Position numbers and translations under genes: made by a program. Shown in pieces: positions 1 to 10,773 of a DNA stretch of 64,000 nucleotides. The stretch comes from Salvia splendens (Eukaryota; Streptophyta; Magnoliopsida; Lamiales; Lamiaceae): the NCBI RefSeq assembly GCF_004379255.2, contig NC_056039.1, positions 23,139,883-23,203,882 on the forward strand, read 5' to 3'. Each line of letters opens with the position of its first letter. Within the stretch, counting starts at the first letter, position 1. The notes beneath the pieces were generated by a model that worked only from the letters and a program-made list of their open reading frames with translations, did not search any database and had not been told where the DNA came from.

Positions 1-342
1 GCCAAGAGGAACAACACACTCGCCTCCAAGCCGATCTAATTGAAGAAATTTGGACTCGCACCAACGTTTTCCAGCATTGACGTTATGTTTTTATGTATTT
101 TATTTTCAGTTTTAAAATTTATATGTTGTAATTTTGCAGTATTCGACGAAATTAAATTTTCCATGTTATAAATTTCCGGCGATTTTTATTTTATGTTTAA
201 AATAGGTTGGAGTTGTGAATAGTGTCATTTATCAGTTGCGGCCAGCAGGGTTAGAGGCTTCTCAGGCCGGGCCGCAACTGTAGAGGAATGATGACGTGGA
301 GGGGACTTGGGGCCGGAACTTGGGACGGGGTTATTTATGCTC
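1..342 (+). mobile_element. PIF/Harbinger element, right part (left end outside window)
   Basis: The window opens in the last codons of a Harbinger transposase and continues through its 3' untranslated region. The right end reads TGCTC at 338-342 followed by TTA at 343-345. This matches the terminal GAGCA and TTA target-site type of the complete Harbinger element at 8534-10501. The last 100 bases are GC-rich, as at that element's own transposase-distal end. The left end is not in the window, so the target duplication cannot be confirmed. Confidence 0.7.
3..77 (+). CDS. PIF/Harbinger transposase, C-terminal fragment at window edge
   Basis: The third frame is open from the first bases to a TGA at 75-77. 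It encodes about 24 residues containing HTRLQADLIEEIW. The complete Harbinger transposase at 8848-10167 ends with the closely similar HIRLQKDLVEELW. This is therefore the extreme C-terminus of a related DDE transposase (PF13359 family by relation to the other copy). The catalytic domain lies outside the window, so intactness is unknown. Confidence 0.75.
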
Positions 343-345
343 TTA

Positions 346-1804
346 GAACTCATTGTGAGCCTATAGGCATGACTGGTGGCTTTATTTATGAGATTATTTG
401 TCCTAACCAAGAAGTTCTTAGTGGAATAAAGTCTTCCTTCTATGAGCTGACAACCGATTTTCTGAATTAAATGCTTCCCAAATGAGGCTTGAATTCTGGT
501 ACATAGAAAAAAATTGTAAATAGAATACAATTACTAACTTTAAGAATAGAAACAATTATATAAACATAATTTAATCTTGTTTAGTCTGTATTATTTAATG
601 ATTCGACAAAGATAAAAGTTTAAGTTTAATAATATGCTATAATGATATAATGCTATAATTAGTAAACATACCATTTTATCATGGAAAACAGCTTCTAAAC
701 TATCATCATTTTTGTCTGCAGGATTGTGTTAATAGGAACGGAGTTTGATAGCGGAGTTGGAGATACTGGGATGAAGATTATCAATAGCAGTGATGAAAGG
801 TGCCATGACTTGATTTAGGTTTTCTGTATGATCAAAGCATGTCTTTTCAATATCAGTATATTAGAATGAAAAGAAGACATTAATGGCAGCAGAAAAACAT
901 TACATTAGTTCAATTTTTTTGCAGGGATTATCCTACATAAAAGAAGTTACTAATGGCAGCAAAGACAACGAAGTTAACAACAAACAGTCAAAAGGTAAAT
1001 CCAAACCAAAATATACTAACTTGAAATAACAACAGAATCAGGAAAGATGATAAACAAAGAAGGGAATAATAATCTACGGAATTTATTAACAGAAAAAATA
1101 ATGTCAGTTAAACTTTTTTTTGCAGGATGTGATATACATAAAAGAAAATACATGGGATCAAAGAGGCATTAACAAAGGTTAGGATTATACTGAACATCTA
1201 CATATAAATTAAAATAGAATGAGAGAAAATGTAAGCATTGTTTGCTGACAAAGCAGGAAACAATAAAAACTAAAACATGGGTTCAAAGAAGAAAGATAAT
1301 AAGCATGAAAACAATAGAATAGATGAAAATATCTATGCTACAATCAGAATAAATGAACATATTTGTAAACAAAGAATAAAATCAGAATATTAATCTCTGA
1401 ATCTCTGAATGGTAAGAAATGGTAAGAACTACCTACAAACTGAGTTGATAAATATCAGATCAATGATAGTATAATGCAGAGTGAAGGTAGCTGAGTGATT
1501 CACAATTTCAGGGAGAAGAGTATTTATAGATAGATGAAAGCTAGGCCTGCAAAGCTATGAAACAATGCAGTGTCCCAAAAAAACAAAATCATTACAAGGA
1601 CCTTTCAATTATCTCATATAAATATATCACAAAATAGACTTAGAAAATTTTTAATGTATATAAATATATAAATATAATAAAAGTAAACACAAACATACCC
1701 AAATAATAATAGGATTTGTAAAAAGAGAAATGAGGTGATAAATATTAATATCTTAGAAAAAGAACATAGATATTAACAAATCCATACTTACATTACACTA
1801 ACAA
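346..1804. other. A+T-rich spacer with no recognisable gene
   Basis: No long open frame and no recognisable protein. Two short stretches of the type TTTTTTTGCAGG followed by ACATAAAAGAA (near 917-940 and 1118-1145) resemble each other and could be decayed intron-exon borders or element repeats. I cannot assign them. Confidence 0.4.
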
Positions 1805-2070
1805 TTAAATAATAAAATAATCTATGTAATCTACAGAATATATGTAATATAATGATAACCCATATTTATGTGATAATCCTATAACTAAATCTCCACCACA
1901 CATTTTTAAAACGCACAAAATGATTGCACCGCCTACAATCGCAGTTGAACCAGCAATAACTGCTATCACCAGCTTATGATTCGACTTCATTTCTCCTCGC
2001 ATTCCTCGTGCAATTTCTGCAGTCAAATTTTACGATGATATCTTCGGCTTCCATCGCTGCATCTCTGATT
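1805..2070 (-). other. Possible 5' coding fragment of a membrane-anchored protein
   Basis: A short minus-strand frame (1805-2026) contains a stretch with a clear single hydrophobic segment: basic residues MKSNHK, then a run of about 22 apolar residues ending at KMCGG. An ATG slightly upstream (near 2069, reading MEAEDIIVK) lies in a different frame. This could be a 5' gene fragment, such as a receptor-like protein, captured or left behind here. No homologue is recognised and chance cannot be excluded. Confidence 0.2.
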
Positions 2071-2402
2071 CTCGATTCCAGATTCTCGGAATTGGTCGGA
2101 AAATCTTGGAGAAAGGCTAGGAATGAAAGAGAGTGCTTATCTAGAGATGCAATCTACTTTGTTTCGTGGGGAGAAATGGAATATCTGCCGCCGAGATGGA
2201 GGATTTGAGTTATGGTTTTTTCAAGGAAAACAAGAGAAGAATAAGCCATTGTGCTAACGAGATGCAAAATAGTAGATAGGCGAAAAATCAAACAAGAGAG
2301 AGGAAGTAAAGTGATTATGGTATTGCTACTGCATAAGAAATTGCTTTGAAATGAAGGTATGATTGGAGATGAAAAGAGCAGAGAAATAGTGATGAATAGT
2401 TC

Positions 2403-3985
2403 ATGAATCTATCATTATATCATTTTATCAGTCAAAAGTTTATGATATCTGGTAAAACTATCATTGTATGCAGTAAACCTAACATATATAAGCCAAAAGT
2501 ATCATTTTATCAATTCGGAGTATCATTCTATGCGGCAAAACTATTATTTTATCCGTCAAAACTATCATTTTATGTACATACCTACAAATCAGTAAAAGTA
2601 TCATTGTATCAACTCAGAGTATCATTCTATCCGCCAAAACTATCATTTTATATACATACCTACAAATCAGTAAAAGTATCATTGTATCAACTCAAAGTAT
2701 CATTCTATCCGCCAAAACTATCATTCTATCCGCCAAAACTATCATTTTATGTACATACCTTCAGTAAAAGTATCATTGTATCAACTCAGAGTATCATTCT
2801 CCACAAAATGTAACACGAAGCATATTTTAGCATTAACACAACATGTCATCATCAATATACGACACAACATTCTGTTTTGCACATGAAATCTGCTTTTTTT
2901 TTCTGCTCTGGTTATGCACAATAGAAATTACAGAGCATGTTTCATTTCCCAAATTTCATGAGCTCAGTAGTTATCAAATTGAACTAACTCCTGAATAAGT
3001 ATGTGTAAACTATTTGTCAGACAAATTCAAAATGAAAATCATCGTAATAAGTATTGAATATTTTCCTTATTTGTGGATTAATCCCTATGTAAATAGGAGC
3101 AGATGCATGTAATTGAGAGATCTTAACTTCATTATCATTCTATTCGGCAAAACTATCATTTTATCCGTCAAAACTATCATTCTATATACATACCTACAAA
3201 TAAGTAAAAGTATCATTGTATCAACTCAGAGTATCATTCTCCACAAAATGTAACACGAAGCATATTTTAGCATTAACACAACATGTCATCATCAATATAC
3301 GACACAACATTCTGTTTTGCACATGAAATCTGCTTTTTTTTTCTGCTCTGGTTATGCACAATAGAAATTACAGAGCATGTTTCATTTCCCAAATTTCATG
3401 AGCTCAGTAGTTATCAAATTGAACTAACTCCTGAATAAGTATGTGTAAACTATTTGTCAGACAAATTCAAAATGAAAATCATCGTAATAAGTATTGAATA
3501 GTTTCCTTATTTGTGGATTAATCCCTATGTAAATAGGAGCAGATGCATGTAATTGAGAGATCTTAACTTCATTATCATTCTATCCGGCAAAACTATCATT
3601 CTATCCGTCAAAACTATCATTCTATATACATACCTACAAATAAGTAAAAGTATCATTGTATCAACTCAGAGAATCATTCTATCCGCCAAAACTATCATTC
3701 TATCCGCCAAAACTATCATTTTATGTACATACCTACAAATAAGTAAAAGTATCATTGTATCAACTCAGAGTATCATTCTATCCGCCGAAACTATCATTCT
3801 ATCCGCCAAAACTATCATTTTATGTACATACCTACAAATAAGTAAAAGTATCATTGTATCAACTCAGAGTATCATTCTATCCGCCAAAACTATCATTTTA
3901 TGTACATACCTTCAAATAAGTAAAAGTATCATTCTATCAACTCAGAGTATCATTCTATCCGCCAAAACTATCATTTTATGCAGTG
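2403..3985 (+). repeat. Reiterated TATCATT-word minisatellite region
   Basis: Dozens of near-identical short units of the form TATCATTCTATCCGCCAAAA or TATCATTGTATCAACTCAGAG are strung together, with TACATACCTACAAATAAG spacers. Open frames across this stretch only reflect the repeat. The stretch ends near 3985. Another 150 bp on, a sequence ending ATCACAACTC runs into a (TA)n tract, so the array may be the interior of a (TA)n-bounded element whose left end I could not find. Confidence 0.8.
2780..3659 (+). repeat. 440-bp tandem duplication
   Basis: The segment starting near 2780 recurs at +440. For example, GTATCATTCTCCACAAAATG lies at 2791 and again at 3231, and both copies continue through the same non-repetitive filler. 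Only scattered differences are visible (TATTTTCC against TAGTTTCC near 3058 and 3498), so the duplication is recent compared with most sequence here. Confidence 0.9.
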
Positions 3986-4135
3986 GGAGTGAAAGAATGG
4001 AGCGAAATTCAGAAATTAAATGAGGGAAATGACATATTTACCCCCGCGCCTTTTTTATGAAGTTCTAAGTTTGTGTGGTCCAGATTTGGTTATAGGGTTA
4101 TTACGATATTTAGGGGTTATCATATGATCACAACT

Positions 4136-4152
4136 CTATATATATATATATA
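4136..4152. repeat. (TA)n tract between two element ends
   Basis: A pure TA dinucleotide run separates a left-hand element end (CACAACTC) from the start of MITE A (GGGGAGCG). Similar TA tracts bound several further elements in the window. Confidence 0.85.
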
Positions 4153-4472
4153 GGGGAGCGTTATTCTCATATTCATCCCTTAGATCCTTTATTCTTCTTA
4201 ATATGAGCCGTTAGATCTCATTCATCAACGGTCCAGATGATCTGCATTATTACACTATAATGGTGCATTATTAGTCGGTGTGCATTATTCAATTGAAAAT
4301 CTGCATTATTACACTATAATGGTGCGTTATTAGTCGGTGTGCATTATTCAACTGAAAATCTGCATTATTAAATGACACGTGGCACCAATCTAACCGTCGG
4401 ATGACAAAATCGTGGGGCTGAGATTAAAAAGAACAAAGAACAAAAGATACAAAAAGGAAATGAATACATCCC
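4153..4472. mobile_element. MITE A, non-autonomous relative of MULEs C and D
   Basis: A 320-bp element with (TA)n on both sides. Its left end, GGGGAGCGTTATTC, closely matches the GGGGAGCATTA ends at 13043 (element C) and, reversed, at 28339 (element D). Its right end reads GGGATGTATTC on the minus strand, comparable with the other end of D (GGGTTGTATTC). The interior carries the TGCATTAT word that fills C and D, arranged as a 59-bp tandem unit starting at 4241, 4300 and 4359. It has no coding capacity and is most simply a deletion derivative of the C/D family. Confidence 0.75.
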
Positions 4473-4514
4473 TATATATATATATATCCATGATCAATTA
4501 AGATTTTTTAGGCT

Positions 4515-4545
4515 AATTGAGAAATGAGATGCAACATCAGCCACT
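4515..4545 (+). repeat. MULE B left terminal inverted repeat (conserved core)
   Basis: This 31-base core matches the reverse complement of 12956-12986 with a single mismatch. It is the best-preserved part of the element's terminal inverted repeat. Confidence 0.85.
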
Positions 4546-5045
4546 CATTTTTATTAAATGAGTGGTCCAGAATTTACCAGATGGAAAATATTTTAGATTA
4601 ATTAATTACAAAAGGATAGAATGGTAATTTCATGTTTTAATTAGGTTCTTCAGCTTGTGTTTGGTGATTTGGGCGATTTCTGTGAGATTTCTCTCGGATT
4701 TCAACAATTCCTCAGCATTCACACGATTTTGTCTCTGATTCAAATCGAAACCTCTCCTATTTCTTCTCGTTTTAGGTTTTTGTGATGTATTTCTGAAGGA
4801 ATCTCATTTGCTTATTACTTTTATCGTCGTTCATCCGAAAATTGATAACTTTTCGAACAACAGACGACTAATTCTACGGAGTTTGGTTGAATATGAAATT
4901 TTTAGGTTGATTTTATCGACTTTGATTTTGTTTTTATGCTTTATTTGTTGATGCCCAGTCGAATTTGTTCCTAATCAGTTTTTTTTTTGCTTTTTCATCT
5001 TTAGCTTCGAGTTCAATTCGTAATCAATACCTAAGGTGTTATCTG

Positions 5046-8000
5046 ATGAATTCTTCATCTTATTCCGAGTCGACGTCGACGAATGGTGAAGGTAATTTGG
5101 ATTGGTTTTCATTAACATGACTTGTTTGTACTTTGTTGGTGAATTATACTCTGTTGATATAAATGCACAACTGTTGATATTTGAATTGATGTTCTGTTGA
5201 CATAAATGCAAATCTGTTGTATGTTACCTGTTAAATATTTTATATAGTTATACTCTTTGTTGATATTTTGTTGACATACAAAATAGTTGTATGCAAAATG
5301 CACTCTCCCGTGGCTGAAGAGCCCCTGCTATGGTGTTTGTTGGTGGAGGAAGGTGTTATGGGTAGGGTTGACAGTCCATGATAGGATGTCTAAGATGTTG
5401 GTGTTGGTGTGTTGGTGCTGCGTATTTTGAGATTTTGATTCTGGTGTGGGTCAGTTAAGATATGCTAGTTGATATTATGTTCTGGTTTGAATTGATGTTC
5501 TGTTGACATAAATGCAAATATGTTGACATGATGTATGTTACCTGTTAAATATTCTATGTAGTTATACTCTTTGTTGACATTTTGTTGACATACAAAATAG
5601 TTGTATGCAAAATGCACCCTCCCCTGGCTGAAGAACCCCTGCTGTGGTGTTTGTTGGTGGAGGAAGGGGTTATGGGTAGGGTTGAGAGCCCATGATAAGA
5701 TGTCTGATATGTTGGTGCTGCTTATTTTGAGATTTTGATTCTGGATTCTGGTGTGGGTCAGTTAAGATATGCTAGTTGACATTATCTGTTTTAGGTTGTT
5801 GACATATTTTCCCATTATGTTGTAGGATCTTTTATTCCAATTTGCAACGCTGAGTTGAGGCCTTATGAAGGTCAAAAATTTTCTTCACTTGAGGAGGGAA
5901 TTTCCTTTTATGAAAAGTATGCTCAAGAGGCTTGTTAAATATTATCTTGTGCATCAATTCATTGAGGAACACAATCATGCTATGGTTGACAAAGATCATA
6001 AGCGATTTATGAAAGGAAATCGCAGTATGAATGATGTCATCACAAGTTTGTTGAAGATTGCACCAAAGCTAACATCGGTCATACTTCAACTTTCAACTTA
6101 TTAAAGGAGTTTTTGGGTGATTATGATGTTGTTGGGTGTACATTGAATGATGCTAGGAATTGTTCTCGTGATATTAAAGAGAAACTGAAAGAAGTGGATG
6201 TTCAAATGATCCTAAATCAGATGCAAGAGAAGAAGAGAATTTGTAAAGGCTCTTTTTACAAATATCAATTATCACCAGATGATAATAAATTAGTGAGCTT
6301 ATTTTGGTCTGATGCCGAGTCTCGGAAAATTACCATATGTTTGGAGATGTTGTAGCATTTGATACAACATATTCGACAAACAGGTAGTTTATTTATTATA
6401 CTTGGTAATTGACATACATAGTAGTTAGTTGACTTAGCAGTTGACGTAGTAGTCAACATAGGATATATTTGTAGTTGACATTGGTTATTATTAAAAATTT
6501 GTTGATGTTTTGTGTTGATCTATTTGTTCAATAGGTATCGTATGGTGTTTGGTCCATTTACCGGGAAAGACAATCACGGGTGTCCTATTGCATTTGGAGT
6601 TGGTTTCGTATCCAGTGAGAATTGTGATGCTTTCTCATGGCTTTTCACTGTGTTTGTCTAATGCATGGGTGTTGCTCCAAGGATCATAATCATAGACCAA
6701 GATTGGGGAATGAGGCTTGCAATTGAGAATGTATTATCTGGTACAAGGCATCGTTTGTGCATGTGGCATATTATGAGCAAGTTGTTTGAGAAAATACCTA
6801 AATCTTTTTATGATAGAGAAAAGTTTAGTAAGGAGTTTAAGGCTTGTGTTTGGTCAGAATTGTTAGATCCAGATGAGTTTGACATATTATGGACTGGTAT
6901 TGTTGAAAAATATGGTGTGGAAGATCATAAATGGTTTAAGGACATGTTTTCTATTAGACATTTGTGGATCCCAGCCTACTTTAGAGATGTTCCTATGGGT
7001 TCTTTAATGAGAACAACATCTTTTTCAGAATTTGAAAACAGTTTTTTTAAGAGGTACTCGAAATCGTTGTTTAATTTTGCTGACTTCACTCTTCAGTATA
7101 ATAATGCCATTGATGCTCAAAGGAATCAAACTGAAAGGCTTGACTATTATGATTCTATAATCTCTCCAAAATATGCCACTGATTTAGCATTTGAGAAGCA
7201 ATTGGCATCTGTATACACGGATATGATGTTTAGAGTGGTACAAGAATTGATTTATGAGGCTGATAAGAGTTGTCGGATGATTAGCATGTCCACTTTGGAG
7301 AACATCGAGGTCTTTAAAGTTTCTGATGCTAGAAAGAAGACCTTCACAGTTACACATGAGATAGAGACTGAGTCATTTGATTGTGAGTGTAAACTATTTG
7401 AAAGGTGTGGTTATCTATGCAGCCACCTTTTCTTCGTCCTTAGAAACAAAGATGTCAACAATATTCCAGAGAAGTATGTTGGTAACCGGTGGATGAAAAG
7501 TGAATTATTGAAGGAAGTTCATGGTCTCACGAGTGATGAAAGTGCATCTGACAAAGGTATGTGAACTGTTTCCTATAGATATTTCAGTTTATTTGTCATA
7601 TGTTGCTCAAATAGGATGACGACATTCTCTGTATCTAACAAAAACACTCATGTTTAGTGTATTTCAATTTTGTGTTGACATAAACTATATAGGCTGTTGA
7701 CATGTTACAGATTTAGTGTTCATATAATTTATATAGGATATTGACATGTTATATGTTTGCAGGTTCTAACGAAGATGACAAGCTACATATTGGTAACAGG
7801 TGTCATGGACGTTACTTTGGTCTATATCAACGCGCTTTTAAGAATAAAAATCATCTGATTACATTGGATAATTTGCTTGCGGGTATTGGTCCTCAAATTT
7901 TTACTGACGACACTACTGGATCTTCATCAGTTGATAAAAATGATTCCATCAAGAACATATATGGTATTGCTGTACCTGAAGAAATAACTGCACATGCTCC

Positions 8001-8156
8001 AGATGTGGTTAGTACAAAGGGAGGTGCAAGTGACAAGAAAAGCAGGATTAAGTCGAGCATAGAGAAAGCAATTGAATAAGCAAGTAAACTTCATAGGCGT
8101 TGTGGAAAGTGTCATAAAGTGACTGATCATAATGCCATGAGTTGTGGCAGAAAGTA
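5046..8156 (+). pseudogene. FAR1-like Mutator (MULE) transposase, degenerate
   Basis: Inferred exons are 5046-5091 (ATG, Ser/Thr-rich start), 5826-6383, 6535-7556 and 7763-8156, with GT-AG borders. Exon 2 begins a FAR1 DNA-binding domain (GQKFSSLEEGISFYEKYA) that stops at TAA 5936 and lacks its centre, resuming near EEHNHAMV. A frameshift lies near 6045 and another near 6328. The MULE catalytic domain follows: FDTTYSTN (first Asp), IIIDQDWG (second Asp), CMWHI, then FSEFENSF (Glu). A TAA at 6659 interrupts VFV and CMG where Gln (CAA) would be expected. A SWIM zinc finger (CECKLFERCGYLCSH) and a C-terminal zinc knuckle (CGKCHKVTDHNAMSC) follow, the latter after another TAA at 8077. It is inactive as it stands. 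A domesticated FHY3/FAR1 gene is less likely, given the terminal repeats around it. Confidence 0.85.
5181..5790 (+). repeat. 306-bp tandem duplication in transposase intron 1
   Basis: TTGAATTGATGTTCTGTTGA occurs at 5181 and again at 5487, and the following 300 bases run in parallel (for example GTTGTATGCAAAATGCAC in both). The unit contains several TTGACAT words. Confidence 0.85.
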
Positions 8157-8277
8157 GACATAATTGTTCTTTTTTTAACAAACAGAGTTATTTTTTAGTT
8201 TTAATATATGCTACAAGTTATTGACATTTTCTTATTAGTTGTTGATATTTGATTTTGCACTCTGACTTTTGGCACTG

Positions 8278-8530
8278 AAATCTCTCAGAAGGGAACAACA
8301 TTCTGTTGTCAGTGCAATAAAATTCATTTTAGTTACAATTAACATTATGTCAAATATATATACTAGCCATGTCAGCAACTAATATAATTATGTCAACTAT
8401 GGTGCATCTCGTGTCAATAGCACATACAAGTCATGTCAACTACGGTACATATCGTGTCAACTACATGTACAAGCCATGTCAACTATGTTACATACTATGT
8501 CAACTACACATAGAACGATGTCAACTACAA
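8278..8530 (-). repeat. Partial duplicate of an Ulp1-gene exon/intron border
   Basis: From TCTCTCAGAAGGGAACAAC through TTCTGTTGTCAGTGCAAT and the following TGTCAACTA-rich stretch, this resembles 12145-12300, where the same series forms an intron border of the minus-strand Ulp1-like gene. It suggests an internal rearrangement of MULE B before the Harbinger inserted at its right edge. Confidence 0.5.
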
Positions 8531-8533
8531 TTA

Positions 8534-10501
8534 GAGCATCTCCAGTAAGACTGGACGTCAAATAGCCCTCACATAGCCTTCACACTGCTACATCATCAGC
8601 ACTACAATTCTCCTGCCACATCAACTGGACATCAAATAGCCCTCACATAGCCTTCACACTACATATCCACATCACTAATAACAATTATATAATTTAATTT
8701 ACAATCGTATCAACATACGGAATTTAATTTACGAGACAAATACATTTAAATTGAATAATACTATTAAAATTTCAAAAGTACAATAATTTAAAAAAAATAC
8801 ATTTAAAAAAATTACATTTAAAAAAATTACATAAATTTACATAAAAACTAACGCCTTGCAATCCTCCGCGCCCACAACTCTTCAACTAAATCCTTTTGGA
8901 GTCGAATATGAGCCTCCGTCTGACGCATGTCGGCATGTGCTTGGAGGAGGGCTTCTTCATCGTGAGGTACCCCACCTCGTACGTTGGCGGTGGCGACGCC
9001 GTGGCTTGGACCGGCCTCATTATCATTGTTGGCCCAATTAGTCAGTTGTACACCTTCATCTTCGACAATCATGTTGTGCATGATAATACATGCGTACAGT
9101 ATATCAGCCATGCAGTCGACATTCCACAAACGCGTTGGTTCCTTAACTGCAGCCCATCGAGCCTGAAGCACACCAAATGCGCGCTCCACGTCCTTTCGCG
9201 CCGACTCCTGCCGCGTCGCAAAGTAGGCCTTCTTCGCATCTGATGCGCACCGGATCGTCTTCACAAAGACGGGCCACCTAGGGTATATCCCATCCGCTAA
9301 GTAGTAGCCCATATCATGCTGGTTGCCGTTGGTGACAAAGCTGATGGCCGGACCGATGCCCTGGCACTGCTCGTTGAAAAGGGGCGACGAGTTGAGGACG
9401 TTTAGGTCGTTGTTCGAACCGGCTATCCCAAAATACGCATGCCAAATCCACAACCGGTAATCAGCTACGGCCTCGAGGATCATCGTGGGATTTTTTCCCT
9501 TGTAGCCGGTAGTGTAAAACCCCTTCCAGGCAGCGGGACAGTTCTTCCACTCCCAATGCATACAATCTATGCTGCCTAACATTCCCGGGAACCCATGCTG
9601 ATCCCCGTGCATCCGCAGCAGATTCCGGTAATCTTCGGGGGTAGGCTTTCGGAGATACTGATCACCGAATACTTCGATCACGCCCTGACAGAAATACTTC
9701 ATACATTCGATGGCAGTCGTCTCACCGATGTGGAGGTATTCATCCCACATGTCTGCCGCGGTGCCGTAGGCCAACTGCCTGATTGCCGCAGTGCACTTTT
9801 GAATAGGGGTGTGGCTGGGTCTGCCAGCCGCATCGTGCCTGAAGCGGAAATACAGATATCGCTGCTCCAAAGCGTTAACAATACGCATAAACAAGTCCCG
9901 CCTCATCCTAAAACGACGCCTGAAATGGTTGGCGTTAAAACGCGGCTCCTCTGCGAAGTAATCTGTGAACAGGCGCTGATGTGCAGCTTCATGATCACGA
10001 TCAACCACTTGTCGACGGTGGACAACTGGTCGTGGGCGAGGTGCCGCCGGCTGCATATAACTCTGCATCCATCGATCAACCTCACGGCTCGTATAGGCAT
10101 CTAGCTCTTTGTTCAGCATACGCTCGTACTCATCCGCATCCCCACCACTACCACCGGCATTACTCATTTCTTAAATTGATCTTGTACAGAAAGTAAGGTA
10201 GAGAGAGAGTACTCGTTAAAACAAGTGGTGCGAATGAAAATGACGTTCAAAGCGCGTATATATAGTGTTTTCAAAAGAAAAAAAAAATAAAAAATAAAAT
10301 CTGACGACGGTTTGACGCCGATCCGGGACCCATAATGGCGCCGTGAGGATCGGCGTCAGAACCGGCATCATCGCGCGAATCGGCATGGCCACGCCGATTT
10401 TGACGCCGATTTCGCCGACGCCGGTTCCAATGGTTCGGCGTCAGAACCGGCGTCGGCGAAAAATCGGCGTCGCGATTTTGACGCCGGCATTGGAGATGCT
10501 C
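8534..10501 (-). mobile_element. Complete PIF/Harbinger element
   Basis: The element is 1,968 bp with terminal inverted repeats GAGCATCTCCA at 8534 and TGGAGATGCTC ending at 10501. It is flanked by perfect TTA duplications (8531-8533 and 10502-10504), the hallmark of PIF/Harbinger transposition. It encodes one long transposase on the minus strand. The second (MYB-like) protein that many Harbinger elements need is absent, so it probably depends on a partner encoded elsewhere. It sits in the TTGACAT-rich interior of MULE B and is therefore younger than it. Confidence 0.93.
8848..10167 (-). CDS. PIF/Harbinger DDE transposase, apparently intact
   Basis: An uninterrupted 439-residue frame. The N-terminal 60 residues are acidic and basic linker. 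A helical region with FRRRFRMRRDLFMRIV (about 85-100) is typical of the family's N-terminal part. The nuclease domain (PF13359, DDE_Tnp_4) runs from about 200 to 370: the first Asp in GSIDCMHWEW, the second in GSNNDLNVL, and the last acidic residue in KDVERAFGVLQARW, followed by MHNMIVEDE. The length is normal for plant PIF transposases and no stop or frameshift is seen. The coding region is markedly more GC-rich than its surroundings. It would cut and rejoin its own GAGCATCTCCA ends in the nucleus, probably with a MYB-like partner. Activity cannot be judged from sequence alone. Confidence 0.93.
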   Translation of the reverse strand: MSNAGGSGGDADEYERMLNKELDAYTSREVDRWMQSYMQPAAPRPRPVVHRRQVVDRDHEAAHQRLFTDYFAEEPRFNANHFRRRFRMRRDLFMRIVNALEQRYLYFRFRHDAAGRPSHTPIQKCTAAIRQLAYGTAADMWDEYLHIGETTAIECMKYFCQGVIEVFGDQYLRKPTPEDYRNLLRMHGDQHGFPGMLGSIDCMHWEWKNCPAAWKGFYTTGYKGKNPTMILEAVADYRLWIWHAYFGIAGSNNDLNVLNSSPLFNEQCQGIGPAISFVTNGNQHDMGYYLADGIYPRWPVFVKTIRCASDAKKAYFATRQESARKDVERAFGVLQARWAAVKEPTRLWNVDCMADILYACIIMHNMIVEDEGVQLTNWANNDNEAGPSHGVATANVRGGVPHDEEALLQAHADMRQTEAHIRLQKDLVEELWARRIARR

Positions 10502-10504
10502 TTA

Positions 10505-10650
10505 TAAGCATGTCAACAACAATCATAAGAAAAAATAGCTGTTGACATTTAATAAGAAAAAATAGTTGTTGACATTTAATTCTAGTTGTTGACATTTGAT
10601 AAGAAAAAATAGTTGTTGACATTTAATTCTAGTTGTTGACATTTGATATA
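10505..10650. repeat. TTGACAT-word cluster in MULE B
   Basis: TAGTTGTTGACATTTAATTC and variants recur every 20-35 bases here. The same word, or its complement ATGTCAAC, also clusters at 5150-5800, 7670-7750, 8220-8530 and 12200-12480. All of these lie inside MULE B. Confidence 0.8.
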
Positions 10651-10773
10651 TTACTGTAGACTGTATGGTTTAAAAATCAGTTTGAGATAATTGGTTTACA
10701 TATCCATCTAAAAAACATGATAAGATCAAATATCCAAACCACTTTTTGTTCAAAATCAGAATAAAACAGTTGT

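Noticed and set aside
2403..4023. Frames at 2403-2813 and 3553-4023
   Set aside because: They are read-throughs of the TATCATT minisatellite. Different frames give different repeats and none has a normal composition.
9595..10104. 169-residue plus-strand frame
   Set aside because: Antisense shadow of the Harbinger transposase.
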